Shown here: in pieces, positions 17,777-26,510 of the stretch | Position numbering within the stretch: the stretch's first letter is position 1 | How the letters are laid out: the number at the start of each line of letters is the position of its first letter | Assembly (NCBI RefSeq): GCF_011801125.1 | Contig: NZ_CP046171.1 | Coordinates: 7,316,001 to 7,380,000, forward strand | Direction of reading: 5' to 3' | Origin: Nocardia brasiliensis | Lineage (GTDB): Bacteria > Actinomycetota > Actinomycetes > Mycobacteriales > Mycobacteriaceae | Length of the DNA stretch: 64,000 bases | Translations under genes and position numbers: made by a program | Notes under the pieces: model-generated | Databases searched by the model: none | Told to the model about the DNA's origin: nothing | Seen by the model: the letters and a program-made list of their open reading frames with translations, nothing else

Positions 17777-18646
17777 TCAGCAGTCCGTCTGGAACGGAAA
17801 GCAGGACTTCGGCTGGTACGGCGGCGGCGACGGCGTCGGACTGGTGGTGCTGGTCACCGGGTGCGGCTGCGACGAGTCGTGCACCAGCGAATTGGCGATC
17901 ACGCCGAGCACCACGACCATGCCAACCAGCGCCAGTGCGACGACGCCCCAGCCCGCGTAGGACTGCCGCTTGGTCGCGACGCCCGGCGTCGGCTCGGCCC
18001 GCGGCTTGGGCGGGCGCGGGATGACGCTCGGGGATTCCTGGGCCACCTGCTCGAAGCCCGCGGCGACCAGCTCCGCGCGCGACGGGGTCAGGTCCCCGAG
18101 CCCGAGCGCGGCGCAGTCGCCGATCACCCGATCGGCGGTCCAGCGTCGCGGGCCCGCGGAGAAGCCTTCGAGGTAGATGCGCAGTTCGGTGGCGTCGGAG
18201 ACATTGCCGACGACCACGTCCAGACCGGGCCGCAGGTTGGTGCGCGAGGGCCGGACCACCGCGCCGCGGAACGGCACCAGCACCACCGCGCCGCAGACAT
18301 GCCCCGCGTCGAGCAGCGCCCGCTCCAGCGTGTGCTTCACCGCGACCATGGCGTTCTCCAGCCGGTCGGACGGGCGGCCGGGCCGATCGTCCAGGGCGGC
18401 CTCGGCGTCGCTGATCTTCCACGGGCCGTCGACGGACAGGTTGAGGATGCCGCTCTGCCTGCGCTGGAAGCCCCTGACCTCCAGCACGGTGAGCCCGCGC
18501 GGCGTCCAGACCACCGCATCGATGCGCCGCTCGGCGACCGGTAGATCGACCATGGCGAGGGCGGGCGACGGATACGACCGCAGGCATTCGACGAATTCTT
18601 GTTCGGCACCGGAGAGCTGCGCCCCGGGCCTGACCCTCACCAGCAT
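17777..18646 (-). CDS. NERD-domain membrane-anchored protein
   Basis: A 289-residue protein with an N-terminal NERD (nuclease-related) domain at about residues 10-160. RRIDAVVWTPRGLTVLEVRGF carries the D-x(n)-E-V-R arrangement of the restriction-like fold; the usual second-site Lys is Arg here. A Pro-rich linker leads to one membrane span (about 230-255, WGVVALALVGMVVVLGVIA) and a short Thr/Pro-rich tail with two cysteines, probably outside the cell. The ATG at 18646 gives the usual family length. Function is unknown; a DNA-processing or stress role is often suggested for NERD proteins. The gene stands alone, convergent with urtE. Confidence 0.75.
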   Translation of the reverse strand: MLVRVRPGAQLSGAEQEFVECLRSYPSPALAMVDLPVAERRIDAVVWTPRGLTVLEVRGFQRRQSGILNLSVDGPWKISDAEAALDDRPGRPSDRLENAMVAVKHTLERALLDAGHVCGAVVLVPFRGAVVRPSRTNLRPGLDVVVGNVSDATELRIYLEGFSAGPRRWTADRVIGDCAALGLGDLTPSRAELVAAGFEQVAQESPSVIPRPPKPRAEPTPGVATKRQSYAGWGVVALALVGMVVVLGVIANSLVHDSSQPHPVTSTTSPTPSPPPYQPKSCFPFQTDC

Positions 18647-18944
18647 GTCGAGCTCGTCCGCCTCTCCACGTCTTCCGGGGCGTGCTAGCGCGCGCTACCG
18701 CTGCCGCCGGACCGACGACCCATGGCCGACGGCACGGCGAGCTCCGGCTGTCCCCCACGCGCCGCCCAGCTGCCCACGAATCCGATCGTAACCGGGTAAT
18801 CCCCAGGGTGCGCAGGCAATTCGGCACCCCGGTCGCCGCGAACCCCGCGCACAGCCCTCGATCGGCGGCGAACTCGCCGGTAGGCTGACCCGGCGGCCCG
18901 GCACCGCCCGGGCGCTCATCGATCACGCGGAGGTGCCGACCAGC

Positions 18945-19490
18945 ATGGATGCAGCGCTGCGACCACGTATTTCCCCCGGCCGGATACGCGAACTCGGCCC
19001 GGTCAACTGGGTGGTCTGGCGGGTACTGTCCCGGGCCGCGGGCACCACGGACGCGCACCTGTTCAGCACCCTCGGCCGGACCAAGGGGCTGTTCCGTGGC
19101 TGGCTGCACTATTCGGGCAAGCTCATGCCGGGCGGCAGGCTGCCCAGGCACGAATCGGAGCTGGTGATCATCCGGGTCGCGCACCTGCGGGGGTGCGAGT
19201 ACGAGATGGACCATCACATCCGGCTCGGCAAACGCGCGGGCGTGACCCCGGAGATCCTCGAGCGGCTGCGCACCGGCCCGGACGCGCCCGACTGGTCCGC
19301 CAAGCACCGCGCCCTGCTCGCCGCGGTCGATCAGCTGGTGCACACCCGTGACCTCGACGACGCCCACTGGAGCGCACTCGCCGAACACTACGACGAGCGC
19401 AGCCTGATCGAAATCGTCCTGCTCGTAAACCAATACGAGGGTCTTGCCGCCACCATCACCGCGCTCCGCATCCAACGCGACGGCGTCTAG
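18945..19490 (+). CDS. carboxymuconolactone decarboxylase / AhpD-like protein
   Basis: A 181-residue all-helical protein of the AhpD/CMD superfamily. The conserved block ESELVIIRVAHLRGCEYEMDHHIRLGKRAG corresponds to the AhpD active-site helix, but the CxxC is reduced to a single Cys (GCEYEMDHH). This suggests a non-canonical member such as the 4-carboxymuconolactone-decarboxylase-like group. The ATG at 18945 is preferred because GCGGAGG lies about 10 bp upstream; the in-frame GTG at 18933 overlaps that site. The gene is flanked by an unrelated NERD gene and a convergent TetR gene, so context gives no pathway. Confidence 0.75.
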   Translation: MDAALRPRISPGRIRELGPVNWVVWRVLSRAAGTTDAHLFSTLGRTKGLFRGWLHYSGKLMPGGRLPRHESELVIIRVAHLRGCEYEMDHHIRLGKRAGVTPEILERLRTGPDAPDWSAKHRALLAAVDQLVHTRDLDDAHWSALAEHYDERSLIEIVLLVNQYEGLAATITALRIQRDGV

Positions 19491-19556
19491 TTCCTCGTCG
19501 GGGGTGGTGCCGAAGCTCCTGGACGCCGCACCGGAGCAGCGCGAAACGCTACGGCC

Positions 19557-20405
19557 TCAGCGGTTTTCGATGAGCACCGCCAGGCCGTCCAGCAGGCGGG
19601 CGAGGCCGAAGTCGTAGGCGTGGTCGGCGCTGTAGGCGGCATCGTGGGCCTGACCCGCCGTGGTGCCAACGCGGGTAGCCACCGGATACTGCCGCGGATC
19701 GACGAGCCGAGCGAGCAGCGGGGCGGCGCGGTCCCACCACTGCGGGTCGGACATGCCGCTGTCGACCGCGGCGCGGGCGGAGTCGATCGCGATGCGCGCC
19801 ACGGAGTTCACGAAGCCGAGGACGAAGGTGAGCGCGGCGTCCATGGTGAGGTCGTCCAGGCCGAGACCCTCGAACGCACGGAGCTCGTGGTCGTACTTGG
19901 CGGACTGACCGGGCCCGAGCGGGGGCCGGGTGGTCGGCAGGTAGGCCAGCCACGGATGCCGGGCCAGCAGTGCGCGATTCTCCCCCGCGATCGCGGTCAC
20001 CCTTGCGCGCCAGGGCAATTCGTCCAGATCGGTGCGCGCCATCGCGCCGTAGACCTGGTCCACCATGAGGTCGAGCAGTTCGGCCTTGCCCGGCACATAG
20101 GTGTAGGTCGCCATCGGGGTCATGCCGAGTGCGGTCGCGACCGCACGCATGGTGAGCGCCTCGATCCCCGCGGTGTCGGCGATCTCGATGGCCGCGCCGA
20201 CCACGGCGTCGACGCTGCTGCGCTGCTTCGGCCCGCGCGCCTGACTGCCGGGCACCCGCCACAGCAACTCCAGTGTGCGCACGGGATCACCCGCGCCGCT
20301 GCGCTCCTGCTTGCCGCGGCCTCGTGTCGCGCCGTCTGCCACCCTGCCTCCTCGCCATGGTCGATCCGATGGTATCGGTGTGACGCGGGTCATAGTGCGG
20401 CCCAT
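19557..20405 (-). CDS. TetR-family transcriptional regulator
   Basis: A TetR regulator of about 282 residues. The HTH (AAIEIADTAGIEALTMRAVA...LGMTPMATYTYVPGK) lies about 85 residues in, behind an Arg/Gly-rich N-terminal extension. The ligand domain is of the TetR_C type seen in tetracycline-like and ActR-like repressors. The start at ATG 20405 is chosen over the longer frame because it leaves an inverted-repeat operator (20418-20440) just upstream; an ATG at 20393 is also possible. It is divergent from a VOC-family gene, which it probably represses together with itself. Confidence 0.78.
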   Translation of the reverse strand: MGRTMTRVTPIPSDRPWRGGRVADGATRGRGKQERSGAGDPVRTLELLWRVPGSQARGPKQRSSVDAVVGAAIEIADTAGIEALTMRAVATALGMTPMATYTYVPGKAELLDLMVDQVYGAMARTDLDELPWRARVTAIAGENRALLARHPWLAYLPTTRPPLGPGQSAKYDHELRAFEGLGLDDLTMDAALTFVLGFVNSVARIAIDSARAAVDSGMSDPQWWDRAAPLLARLVDPRQYPVATRVGTTAGQAHDAAYSADHAYDFGLARLLDGLAVLIENR

Positions 20406-20417
20406 CGAGAATTCTTC

Positions 20418-20440
20418 TACAAAGTACAGCGTACATAGTA
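20418..20440. promoter_or_regulatory. inverted-repeat operator between tetR and VOC gene
   Basis: TACAAAGTAC-AGC-GTACATAGTA forms 10-bp arms with two mismatches around a 3-bp centre. It sits 12 bp before the tetR ATG and 31 bp before the VOC start, in a locally AT-rich promoter segment (TATAGAG follows). The symmetry suits a TetR dimer. Binding is inferred. Confidence 0.65.
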
Positions 20441-20471
20441 TAGAGTTTTTCCCGAGCCGAGGAGGACCCCC

Positions 20472-20849
20472 TTGAACATCACCGCTTCCGCCATCTCCCT
20501 CAACGTCGCCGACCCGCAGGCCTCGGCCCGCTTCCTCATCGACCACCTCGGCTTCACCGAGCAGATGTCCGCCGACGGCTTCGTCTCCCTGGAACGCCCC
20601 GACGCCGGGATGAACGTCATCTACCTGCGCACCGGCCTGAAGTCCTTCAAGCCGGCGAGCATCGCGGGCAGTGCGGGCGAGGGACTGCTCGTCGTGTTCG
20701 TGGTGACCGACATCGATGCCGAGTTCGCCCGGTTACAGGGCGAGGGCGTACCGATCGTGACGCAACTCGAGACCGAGGAATGGGGCGAGCGCTACTTCCA
20801 GATGCGCGATCCGAACGGCATCATCCTGCAACTCGTGCAATGGGTTTGA
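20472..20849 (+). CDS. VOC-family (glyoxalase/bleomycin-resistance fold) protein
   Basis: A 125-residue protein of the vicinal oxygen chelate superfamily. Two beta-alpha-beta-beta-beta modules are visible, with the family endings RYFQMRDPNGIILQLVQWV. Metal-ligand candidates are His in IDHLGF and Glu near the end of each module. The start is a TTG at 20472, supported by a strong GGAGGA six bases upstream. It is divergent from a TetR regulator across a palindromic operator, so expression is probably substrate-induced. Such small VOC proteins act in detoxification or antibiotic binding; the substrate is unknown. Confidence 0.82.
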   Translation: MNITASAISLNVADPQASARFLIDHLGFTEQMSADGFVSLERPDAGMNVIYLRTGLKSFKPASIAGSAGEGLLVVFVVTDIDAEFARLQGEGVPIVTQLETEEWGERYFQMRDPNGIILQLVQWV

Positions 20850-20862
20850 GGAAAACAGCCGC

Positions 20863-20896
20863 GCGCGGCGAGGCCGCCAAGGCGACCTCGCCGCGC
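20863..20896. terminator. hairpin between VOC and NmrA-type genes
   Basis: An 11-bp stem GCGCGGCGAGG / CCTCGCCGCGC encloses an inner CGCC-AA-GGCG. It lies between the convergent stop codons at 20849 and 20932 and probably terminates both transcripts. Confidence 0.7.
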
Positions 20897-20931
20897 ACCG
20901 CGGGGCGGAATCAACGCGCACGGAGGCGCAA

Positions 20932-21783
20932 TCAGGCGAGCGCGGCGCGGAAGACCTCGAGCGCGGGAGTAGACGGGCGACCGAGCAGCTTCTGCAGGTG
21001 ACCGCTGGTGACGTCGAGCACGCCCGCGGCGATGCCCGTGTCCGCGTCGGCCAGTGCCCGCGCGTAATCCTCGGGCAGACCGGCACGCACCAGGGCCGCG
21101 AGATAGTCCGCCTCGGCGAGATTCTCGTAGCGCACCGGCTTGCCCGCCGCCGTCGAGATCACCTGGGCCAGTTCGGCATAGGTGAGGTGCTCGTCGCCGC
21201 CGAGCTCATAGATCTGCCCCTCGTGCCCGTCGGTGGTGAGCACCTGCGCGGCCGCATCGGCGTAGTCGGCACGAGCCGCGCCCGATACCCGGCCCGCACC
21301 CGCGGCACCGTGCAGCACGCCCGACTCGACGGTGTGCGCGAGGCCGCCGAGGTAGTTCTCCCAATACCAGCTGTTGCGCAGGATCACATGCGGGACAGTC
21401 GATTCGGCGAGCACCGCCTCGGTGCCGATGTGCTCCTGCGCCAGGATGAGCGGATTGTCGGCGCCGCGCGGAATGCTGGTGTAGGCGAGCAGTCGCACGC
21501 CGGCCCGCTCTGCGGCGCGAATGACATTGGTGTGCTGGGCGACTCGCGCGCCGAACTCGTTCCCGGACACGAGCAGCAACCGGTCGACACCGGCCAGCGC
21601 GCGATCGAGCGCCGCGGCGTCGTCGTAGCCCGCCTGCCTGACCTGCACACCGCGTTCGGCCAGCTCGGCGACGCGCTGCGGATCGCGCACGATCGCCACG
21701 ATCGGCCCGGCGTCCGCGCGCAGCAGCGATTCGACGACAAGACGGCCCAGCTGCCCACTGGCCCCGGTGACGGCGACGGTCAT
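20932..21783 (-). CDS. NAD(P)H-binding quinone oxidoreductase, QorB/NmrA type
   Basis: A 283-residue atypical short-chain dehydrogenase. The N-terminal nucleotide-binding motif is VTGASGQLGRLVVESLL. Later features match YtfG/QorB-type NADPH:quinone oxidoreductases: LLLVSGNEFGARVAQHTNVI, GVRLLAYTSIPRGADNP, ILRNSWYWENYLGGL and QIYELGGDEHLTYAELA. It probably reduces quinones or reactive aldehydes using NADPH in the cytosol. It is divergent from an HxlR regulator of the QorR type across two palindromes, an arrangement found widely (ytfG/ytfH, qor2/qorR). Confidence 0.88.
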   Translation of the reverse strand: MTVAVTGASGQLGRLVVESLLRADAGPIVAIVRDPQRVAELAERGVQVRQAGYDDAAALDRALAGVDRLLLVSGNEFGARVAQHTNVIRAAERAGVRLLAYTSIPRGADNPLILAQEHIGTEAVLAESTVPHVILRNSWYWENYLGGLAHTVESGVLHGAAGAGRVSGAARADYADAAAQVLTTDGHEGQIYELGGDEHLTYAELAQVISTAAGKPVRYENLAEADYLAALVRAGLPEDYARALADADTGIAAGVLDVTSGHLQKLLGRPSTPALEVFRAALA

Positions 21784-21811
21784 GGTCTTACCTCCAGAGA
21801 TTGACGCGTTC

Positions 21812-21839
21812 AGTTAGTGCTAACTATTAGTAAGTACTA
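21812..21839. promoter_or_regulatory. twin palindromic operators for the QorR-like regulator
   Basis: Two palindromes lie side by side: AGTTAG-TG-CTAACT at 21812-21825 and TAGTA-AG-TACTA at 21828-21839. Both have the form TAGT-nn-(A)CTA, and their centres are about 15 bp apart. They occupy the divergent promoter region of the quinone oxidoreductase and the hxlR gene. This fits QorR-type autoregulation; binding itself is inferred. Confidence 0.7.
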
Positions 21840-21883
21840 TTCATTCATACACTACTTTCCGAACGTTGGGTACCATTGGGCGC

Positions 21884-22300
21884 ATGAGCACAGGATTTTC
21901 CGGCGAGACCGGGCGCAGCGCGTCGCCTGAACTGGACGATCCAACCCTCGAAGCCGACGTCTTCGCGAAGGACTGCACGTCACGGCCGGTTTTGCAGAAT
22001 GTGGCCAGCCGCTGGGGCATCCTCGCGCTGGTCGCGCTGCGCGACGGGCCCTACCGGTTCAGCGCCCTGCGGCGCCGCGTCGACGGTGTGAGCGAACGCA
22101 TGCTGTCGCAGACCCTGCAGGCCCTGGAGCGCGACGGCATGGTGCATCGCGAGGTGCACGAAACCATCCCGCCGCGCGTCGAATACACCCTCACCGACCT
22201 CGGCGCCGAGATCGCGGACCAGCTGGAGGCGCTGATCCAGGTGGTCGAGCGGAACATGCCGCGGGTGCACCAGGCACAGGCGGCCTACCACCGCGAGTGA
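21884..22300 (+). CDS. HxlR-family redox-sensing regulator, QorR type
   Basis: A 138-residue winged-helix regulator. The conserved N-terminal motif KDCTSRPVLQNVASRWGILAL contains a cysteine directly before the DNA-binding core. In QorR from Corynebacterium and in YodB-like proteins such a Cys senses diamide or quinones. The HTH is FSALRRRVDGVSERMLSQTLQALERDG, with the wing in RVEYTLTDLG. The ATG at 21884 is preferred; a TTG six codons upstream is in frame. It is divergent from the QorB-type enzyme and probably represses both promoters until the cysteine is oxidised. Confidence 0.87.
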   Translation: MSTGFSGETGRSASPELDDPTLEADVFAKDCTSRPVLQNVASRWGILALVALRDGPYRFSALRRRVDGVSERMLSQTLQALERDGMVHREVHETIPPRVEYTLTDLGAEIADQLEALIQVVERNMPRVHQAQAAYHRE

Positions 22301-22340
22301 AGCGGGGAAGAGACCTGGATCACCACGGGTTGCTATCGGC

Positions 22341-22757
22341 ATGGAACTAGCTCAGGCAGTCGACTTCGCCCGCAGCCAACCCAGGTCGGTGCTGACCACG
22401 ATCCGCCGCAACGGCCGGCCGCAGCTGTCGAACGTGCTGCACGTGATCGGTGCGGACGGCCGCGTCCGCGTCTCGATCACCGCCGACCGCGCGAAATACC
22501 ACAATCTGGTGCGCGAACCGTGGGCCGCAATCCACGTCACCCGCGCGGATTTCTACGCCTACGCCGTCATCGAGGCCATCGCCTCGGTCACACCGGTGGC
22601 CGAGGACCCGCACGACGAGACCGTGCAGGCCTTGGTCGACTACTACCGCGCCGCCAACGGCGAGCATCCCGACTGGGACGACTACCGCCGGGCCATGGTC
22701 GCCGATCGCCGCGCGCTCGCGCTGCTCACCCCGACCCACGCCTACGGCATGCTCTGA
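22341..22757 (+). CDS. PPOX-class F420-dependent oxidoreductase
   Basis: A 138-residue split beta-barrel flavin/deazaflavin oxidoreductase (FDOR-B, Rv1155-like). Typical stretches are RSVLTTIRRNGRPQLSNVLH near the N-terminus and VRVSITADRAKYHNLVREPW, where the Lys/Arg residues bind the cofactor phosphate. These enzymes use F420H2, which Nocardia makes, to reduce diverse substrates. It starts 40 bp after the HxlR gene on the same strand, so it may belong to the same oxidative-stress group. It meets the polysaccharide deacetylase gene tail to tail with no intervening base. The substrate is unknown. Confidence 0.86.
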   Translation: MELAQAVDFARSQPRSVLTTIRRNGRPQLSNVLHVIGADGRVRVSITADRAKYHNLVREPWAAIHVTRADFYAYAVIEAIASVTPVAEDPHDETVQALVDYYRAANGEHPDWDDYRRAMVADRRALALLTPTHAYGML

Positions 22758-23462
22758 TCAGTGCCGCAGCAACTCCGCGACCGTGACGAAGCGATAGCCG
22801 GCGGCGCGGAGTTCGCTGACGATGCGCGGTATCGCGGCCAGCGCCGGGCCCGCCCACCGATGCATGACGTGCAGGATGATGATCGAGCCAGGACGCACCT
22901 CACGCACCGTCTGTGCCACGATCCCGTCGCTGGTATCCGACGCCCCGGTGGACGGCTCGACATCCCAGGTCACCGTCGTGCGGTCGTGGTCGGACAGGTA
23001 CTTCGGCAGCGACCAGAGCTTCTTGCCGTACGGCGGGCGGAACGTAACCTCGCCCCGGTAGCCGGTTTTCGCGATCTCGGCGTCGGTGCGCTCGATCTCG
23101 TCGCGGACCGTGTCGGCGGAGGTGAAGACCATTCGGCGGTGGTGGTAGCTGTGGTTGCCGATCTCGTGGCCCGCCGCGGCGATCGCCCTGCCGTACTCGG
23201 GACGGGCGGCGAGGTCGCTGCCCACCAGGTAGAAGGTCGCCGGAATCCCCGCGGCCGCCAGGGTTTCGAGCACCTCGGGGGTGCGCTCGGTCGGACCGTC
23301 GTCCAGGGTCAACGCGACGACCTTGTCGGCCGTGTCGACCCGGTGCACCAGCCGCCCGGCCAGCTGGAAGCTGCGCGAGTTCATCAGGTAGTACCCGCCG
23401 ACCGCCAGCACCAGGAGCACGACCAGGACCAGCGCACCGCCGATGAGCCACTTCCGCATCAC
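22758..23462 (-). CDS. membrane-anchored polysaccharide deacetylase (NodB domain)
   Basis: A 234-residue exported deacetylase of carbohydrate esterase family 4. An N-terminal membrane anchor (residues 5-27) is followed by the NodB domain. Motif 1 is LTLDDGP (Asp54-Asp55), motif 2 is GHEIGNHSYHH (metal ligands His104 and His108), motif 3 is TFRPPYG, and motif 5 is IIILHVMH. All metal and catalytic residues seem intact, so an active peptidoglycan or other amino-sugar N-deacetylase facing the cell wall is likely. A second ATG one codon in is possible. Confidence 0.88.
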   Translation of the reverse strand: MMRKWLIGGALVLVVLLVLAVGGYYLMNSRSFQLAGRLVHRVDTADKVVALTLDDGPTERTPEVLETLAAAGIPATFYLVGSDLAARPEYGRAIAAAGHEIGNHSYHHRRMVFTSADTVRDEIERTDAEIAKTGYRGEVTFRPPYGKKLWSLPKYLSDHDRTTVTWDVEPSTGASDTSDGIVAQTVREVRPGSIIILHVMHRWAGPALAAIPRIVSELRAAGYRFVTVAELLRH

Positions 23463-23530
23463 TGCTGTCTACCATCGCCGCGCTGCGCACGCACCGGGCC
23501 GGGCGCGGGAAAGATGCCGCACGGCAGACG

Positions 23531-23565
23531 AAAACGGTGGCGTCCGGGCAGGACGCCACCGTTTT
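23531..23565. terminator. strong terminator downstream of lpd
   Basis: A perfect 15-bp stem AAAACGGTGGCGTCC / GGACGCCACCGTTTT with a 5-nt loop lies 9 bp beyond the lpd stop. Read on the minus strand it ends in a short U-run, close to a canonical intrinsic terminator. Confidence 0.88.
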
Positions 23566-23574
23566 GTGCGGAAC

Positions 23575-24978
23575 TCAGAAGTTGATCATGTGCCCGGCGA
23601 GGCCGTGGAAGGCCTCCTGCAGGGCTTCGCTGAGCGTCGGGTGCGTGTGCACGTTGCGGGTCAGCTCGTTGACCGTGAGATCCCACTTCTGCGCCAGGGT
23701 CAGCTCGGGCAGCAGCTCCGAGACGTCCGGGCCGATGAGGTGGCCGCCGAGCAGCTCGCCGTACTTGTTGTCGGCGACGAGCTTGACGAAGCCGGTCGGA
23801 TCGGCGAGACCGTGCGCCTTGCCGTTGGCGGTGAACGGGAAGGTCGCGACCTTCACGTCGTAGCCCTCGTCGCGGGCCTGCTGCTCGGTCAGCCCGAAGC
23901 TGGCGACCTGCGGCTGGCAGAAGGTGGCGCGCGGCATCATCCGGTAGTCGCCGAGGGTGACGGTGTCCGCGCCCGCGATGGTCTCGGCGGCGACCACGCC
24001 CTGCGCCTCCGCGACGTGCGCCAGCTGCAGCTTGGCGGTGACGTCACCGATGGCGTAGATGTGCGCGACGTTGGTGCGCATGTAGTCGTCGATCGCGATG
24101 GCGCCTCGGTCGGTGAGCTGCACGCCCGCCGTCTCGAGGCCGTAGCCCTCGACCCGGGGCGCGAAGCCGACGGCCTGCAGCACCTTGTCGACGGTGACCG
24201 TCTCCACGTTGCCGGACTTGTTGTCCTTGATCGAGACGGTGACCTTCGAGCCGTCGTCGTCGATGGACTGCACGGCCGCACCGGTGGTGATGGTGATGCC
24301 GAGCTTCTTGTACTGCTTGGTGATCTCCTTGGAGACGTCGACGTCCTCGTTCGGCAGCGCGCGATCGAGGAACTCGACGATGCGCACGTCGACGCCGTAG
24401 TTCTTCAGGACGTAGGCGAACTCCATGCCGATGGCGCCCGCGCCGACGATCAGGATCGAGCCGGGCAGGTCACGGGTGAGGATCTGCTCCTCGTAGGTGA
24501 CCACGTTGGCGCTGAGCTGGGTGCCGGGCAGCAGCTTGGTGACGGTGCCCGTCGCGATGATCACGTTGTCGAACGTGACGGTCTCGGTTCCGCCCTTGGA
24601 CAGCTCGACCGACAGCGTGTTCGCGTCGGTGAAGGTGCCCTTGCCGTCGAACTCGTCGATCTTGTTCTTCTTCATCAGGAAGTGGACGCCCTTGACCCGG
24701 CCGTCGGCCACCTTGCGGCTGCGATCGAAGGCCACACCGAAGTCGAAGTCCACCTGGCCCGAGATCCCGAAGGTCTTGGCTTCCTTGGTGAAGATGTGTG
24801 CCAGCTCAGCGTTACGCAGCAGCGCCTTGGAAGGGATGCAGCCAACGTTGAGGCACACACCGCCCCAGTACTTTTGCTCGACGATCGCGGTACGGAGGCC
24901 TAACTGTGCCGCACGTATGGCGGCGACGTAACCGCCAGGACCGGCACCGAGAACGACAACGTCGTAATGGGAAGTCAC
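23575..24978 (-). CDS. lpd: dihydrolipoyl dehydrogenase
   Basis: A 467-residue E3 flavoprotein almost superimposable on M. tuberculosis Lpd (Rv0462). It reoxidises lipoamide in the pyruvate and branched-chain keto-acid dehydrogenase complexes and also serves the peroxynitrite reductase system. FAD motif [17 protein letters not shown], redox disulfide [16 protein letters not shown] motif [19 protein letters not shown], second FAD motif YAIGDV, and the C-terminal [17 protein letters not shown] with catalytic His-Glu are all present. The GTG at 24978 gives [13 protein letters not shown], as in homologues. The frame stays open far upstream, but that part is unlike any E3. Confidence 0.96.
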   Translation of the reverse strand: MTSHYDVVVLGAGPGGYVAAIRAAQLGLRTAIVEQKYWGGVCLNVGCIPSKALLRNAELAHIFTKEAKTFGISGQVDFDFGVAFDRSRKVADGRVKGVHFLMKKNKIDEFDGKGTFTDANTLSVELSKGGTETVTFDNVIIATGTVTKLLPGTQLSANVVTYEEQILTRDLPGSILIVGAGAIGMEFAYVLKNYGVDVRIVEFLDRALPNEDVDVSKEITKQYKKLGITITTGAAVQSIDDDGSKVTVSIKDNKSGNVETVTVDKVLQAVGFAPRVEGYGLETAGVQLTDRGAIAIDDYMRTNVAHIYAIGDVTAKLQLAHVAEAQGVVAAETIAGADTVTLGDYRMMPRATFCQPQVASFGLTEQQARDEGYDVKVATFPFTANGKAHGLADPTGFVKLVADNKYGELLGGHLIGPDVSELLPELTLAQKWDLTVNELTRNVHTHPTLSEALQEAFHGLAGHMINF

Positions 24979-25315
24979 GCCCCCGAGCCTAACTCCGTCG
25001 CCGCGAGTTGGCCCACCCGTCCCCCACAACACCGCCGCACCGGCCCGACCGGCCACGGTCGCGGCCCGGATCGACCGGAGACCGAACGGTCCGCACTCGC
25101 TGTCGCCGACCGCCGCGAGCGGATCGATCGGCGGGTGCGCCGGCCCACCGGCACGCATCCGTTCCCACCCCGGCCGCCGATCGACGACACCGCCTCCACC
25201 CCGCCGATCCGGCTCGTCCGCGATACCACCCCGTCGGTTCGGCGTCGATCCGCGGTAACCCGCGTCGGTCCACGGCGTGGACGGCACATCGGGGACCACC
25301 TCGTCACCGTTCGAT
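24979..25315. other. non-coding gap between lpd and dipeptidase
   Basis: These 337 bp lie upstream of lpd and downstream of the dipeptidase stop, so they should hold the lpd promoter. Several long frames are open here only because of high GC; their translations are Arg/Pro/Gly-rich without family features. I see no hairpin, repeat or convincing small gene. Confidence 0.5.
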
Positions 25316-26290
25316 CTAGTCCCGCCAGACCTGGGCGGCGACGCGGGCGAAGTTGCCGCCGAACACCGCTGCTCGCTCGGCGGCGCTGAAGCCGCGGCGG
25401 GCGAGCACCTCGTCCAGGCCGGGCACCGCGCCGAGGCCGAGTAGGTCCTCCGGCGGGACCCATTGCAGCGGGCCCCATTTCGTGTACGACTCGGAGAACG
25501 CCTCGGGATGCCGGCGCAGCATGTCGTTGAAGTCCTCGGCGTCGAACGAATAGTCCGAGCCGATCCCGATGTGCTCGATGCCGACCAGCTCCACACCGTA
25601 CTCGACCTGGTCGGCCAGCGCCTCGATCCGCGCGCCCGCCGCGTCGGCGGCGTTGTGCCCCAGGAAGATCCCCACCCCATTGAGCCCGATCACCCCGCCG
25701 GTGGCCGCGCATGCCCGCGCCTGTTCATCGGTGATGTTGCGCGGATGCGCCCAGAGCGCGGCGAAATTGGAGTGGCTGTAGATCACCGGCGCGTGCGAGT
25801 GCGTGGCCAGATCCAGCGCGGTGCGCCGGGAACAGTGCGAGCCGTCGACGAACATGCCGACCTCGTTGAGTGTGCGTACCAGGTCCCTGCCGTAGCCGGT
25901 GAGCCCGGTGTCCTCGGTGTCCAGGCATCCGCACCCGGCCGCGTTGGCGTGGTTGTAGGTCGGCAGCAGCGAACGCACACCCAACTCGTAGAACAGCGCG
26001 ACGTTGTCCAGGTCCCCGTCGAGCGGGCCCGAGTCCTCGAGATCGAAAGCCAGCGCCAGAGTTTCCGGGTGGCCGATGTCGGAGTGCTTGCCCACCAACC
26101 GAAATCGCTCGTCGGCCGCCGCAGCAGCGCGGAACTGCCGCAGCAGCGCCAGCGAATCCGCGTTCGACTGCGCCGAATATCCGACGTTCACCGACAGGTA
26201 CGACCCGAGCGGGTACCGCGTCAGGTCCGCGATCCGCGCCGATGGCAGCAGCGGCAGACAGCAGTGCTGCTCCCAGAGAAAGTGCGGCAA
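25316..26290 (-). CDS. M19-family membrane dipeptidase homologue
   Basis: A 324-residue zinc peptidase of the renal dipeptidase family. Conserved parts are [37 protein letters not shown] segments with the metal-bridging Glu, [35 protein letters not shown] and GIGSDYSFD. The start is a TTG at 26290, preceded by AGGAGG at ideal spacing; the 98 residues the frame would add upstream look non-coding. The first zinc-ligand motif, canonically H-x-D, reads EQHCCLPL, as in a subgroup of M19 proteins. This leaves dipeptidase activity uncertain. A cytosolic location is likely because no signal peptide is seen. Confidence 0.82.
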   Translation of the reverse strand: MPHFLWEQHCCLPLLPSARIADLTRYPLGSYLSVNVGYSAQSNADSLALLRQFRAAAAADERFRLVGKHSDIGHPETLALAFDLEDSGPLDGDLDNVALFYELGVRSLLPTYNHANAAGCGCLDTEDTGLTGYGRDLVRTLNEVGMFVDGSHCSRRTALDLATHSHAPVIYSHSNFAALWAHPRNITDEQARACAATGGVIGLNGVGIFLGHNAADAAGARIEALADQVEYGVELVGIEHIGIGSDYSFDAEDFNDMLRRHPEAFSESYTKWGPLQWVPPEDLLGLGAVPGLDEVLARRGFSAAERAAVFGGNFARVAAQVWRD

Positions 26291-26510
26291 CCGCGAACCT
26301 CCTGGATCGGACCGGCCTCGGAGCTGCGATCCTACTGGCGGCGCCGCCTCGGCCACGGCGACGCACGGTGGCGAGCGAACCCGCAGGCCCGCGCTCGCGC
26401 GGATCGGCGCAATCCGCCTTGACCGCAATCGGGCCCCGAGCGGTAACAGCGTGTCCAATTCGCCCGATTCACCGAGTGCTTCGTTCTTACTGCCCTGAAG
26501 GCGGTGCGGC

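Noticed and set aside
18647..18944. Small genes in the gap before the AhpD-like gene
   Set aside because: Open frames on both strands are Arg/Ala-rich, lack ribosome-binding sites and overlap each other.
24979..25680. 234-residue N-terminal extension of lpd
   Set aside because: Homologues start at 24978; the extension is partly the dipeptidase gene read in another frame and has no family features.
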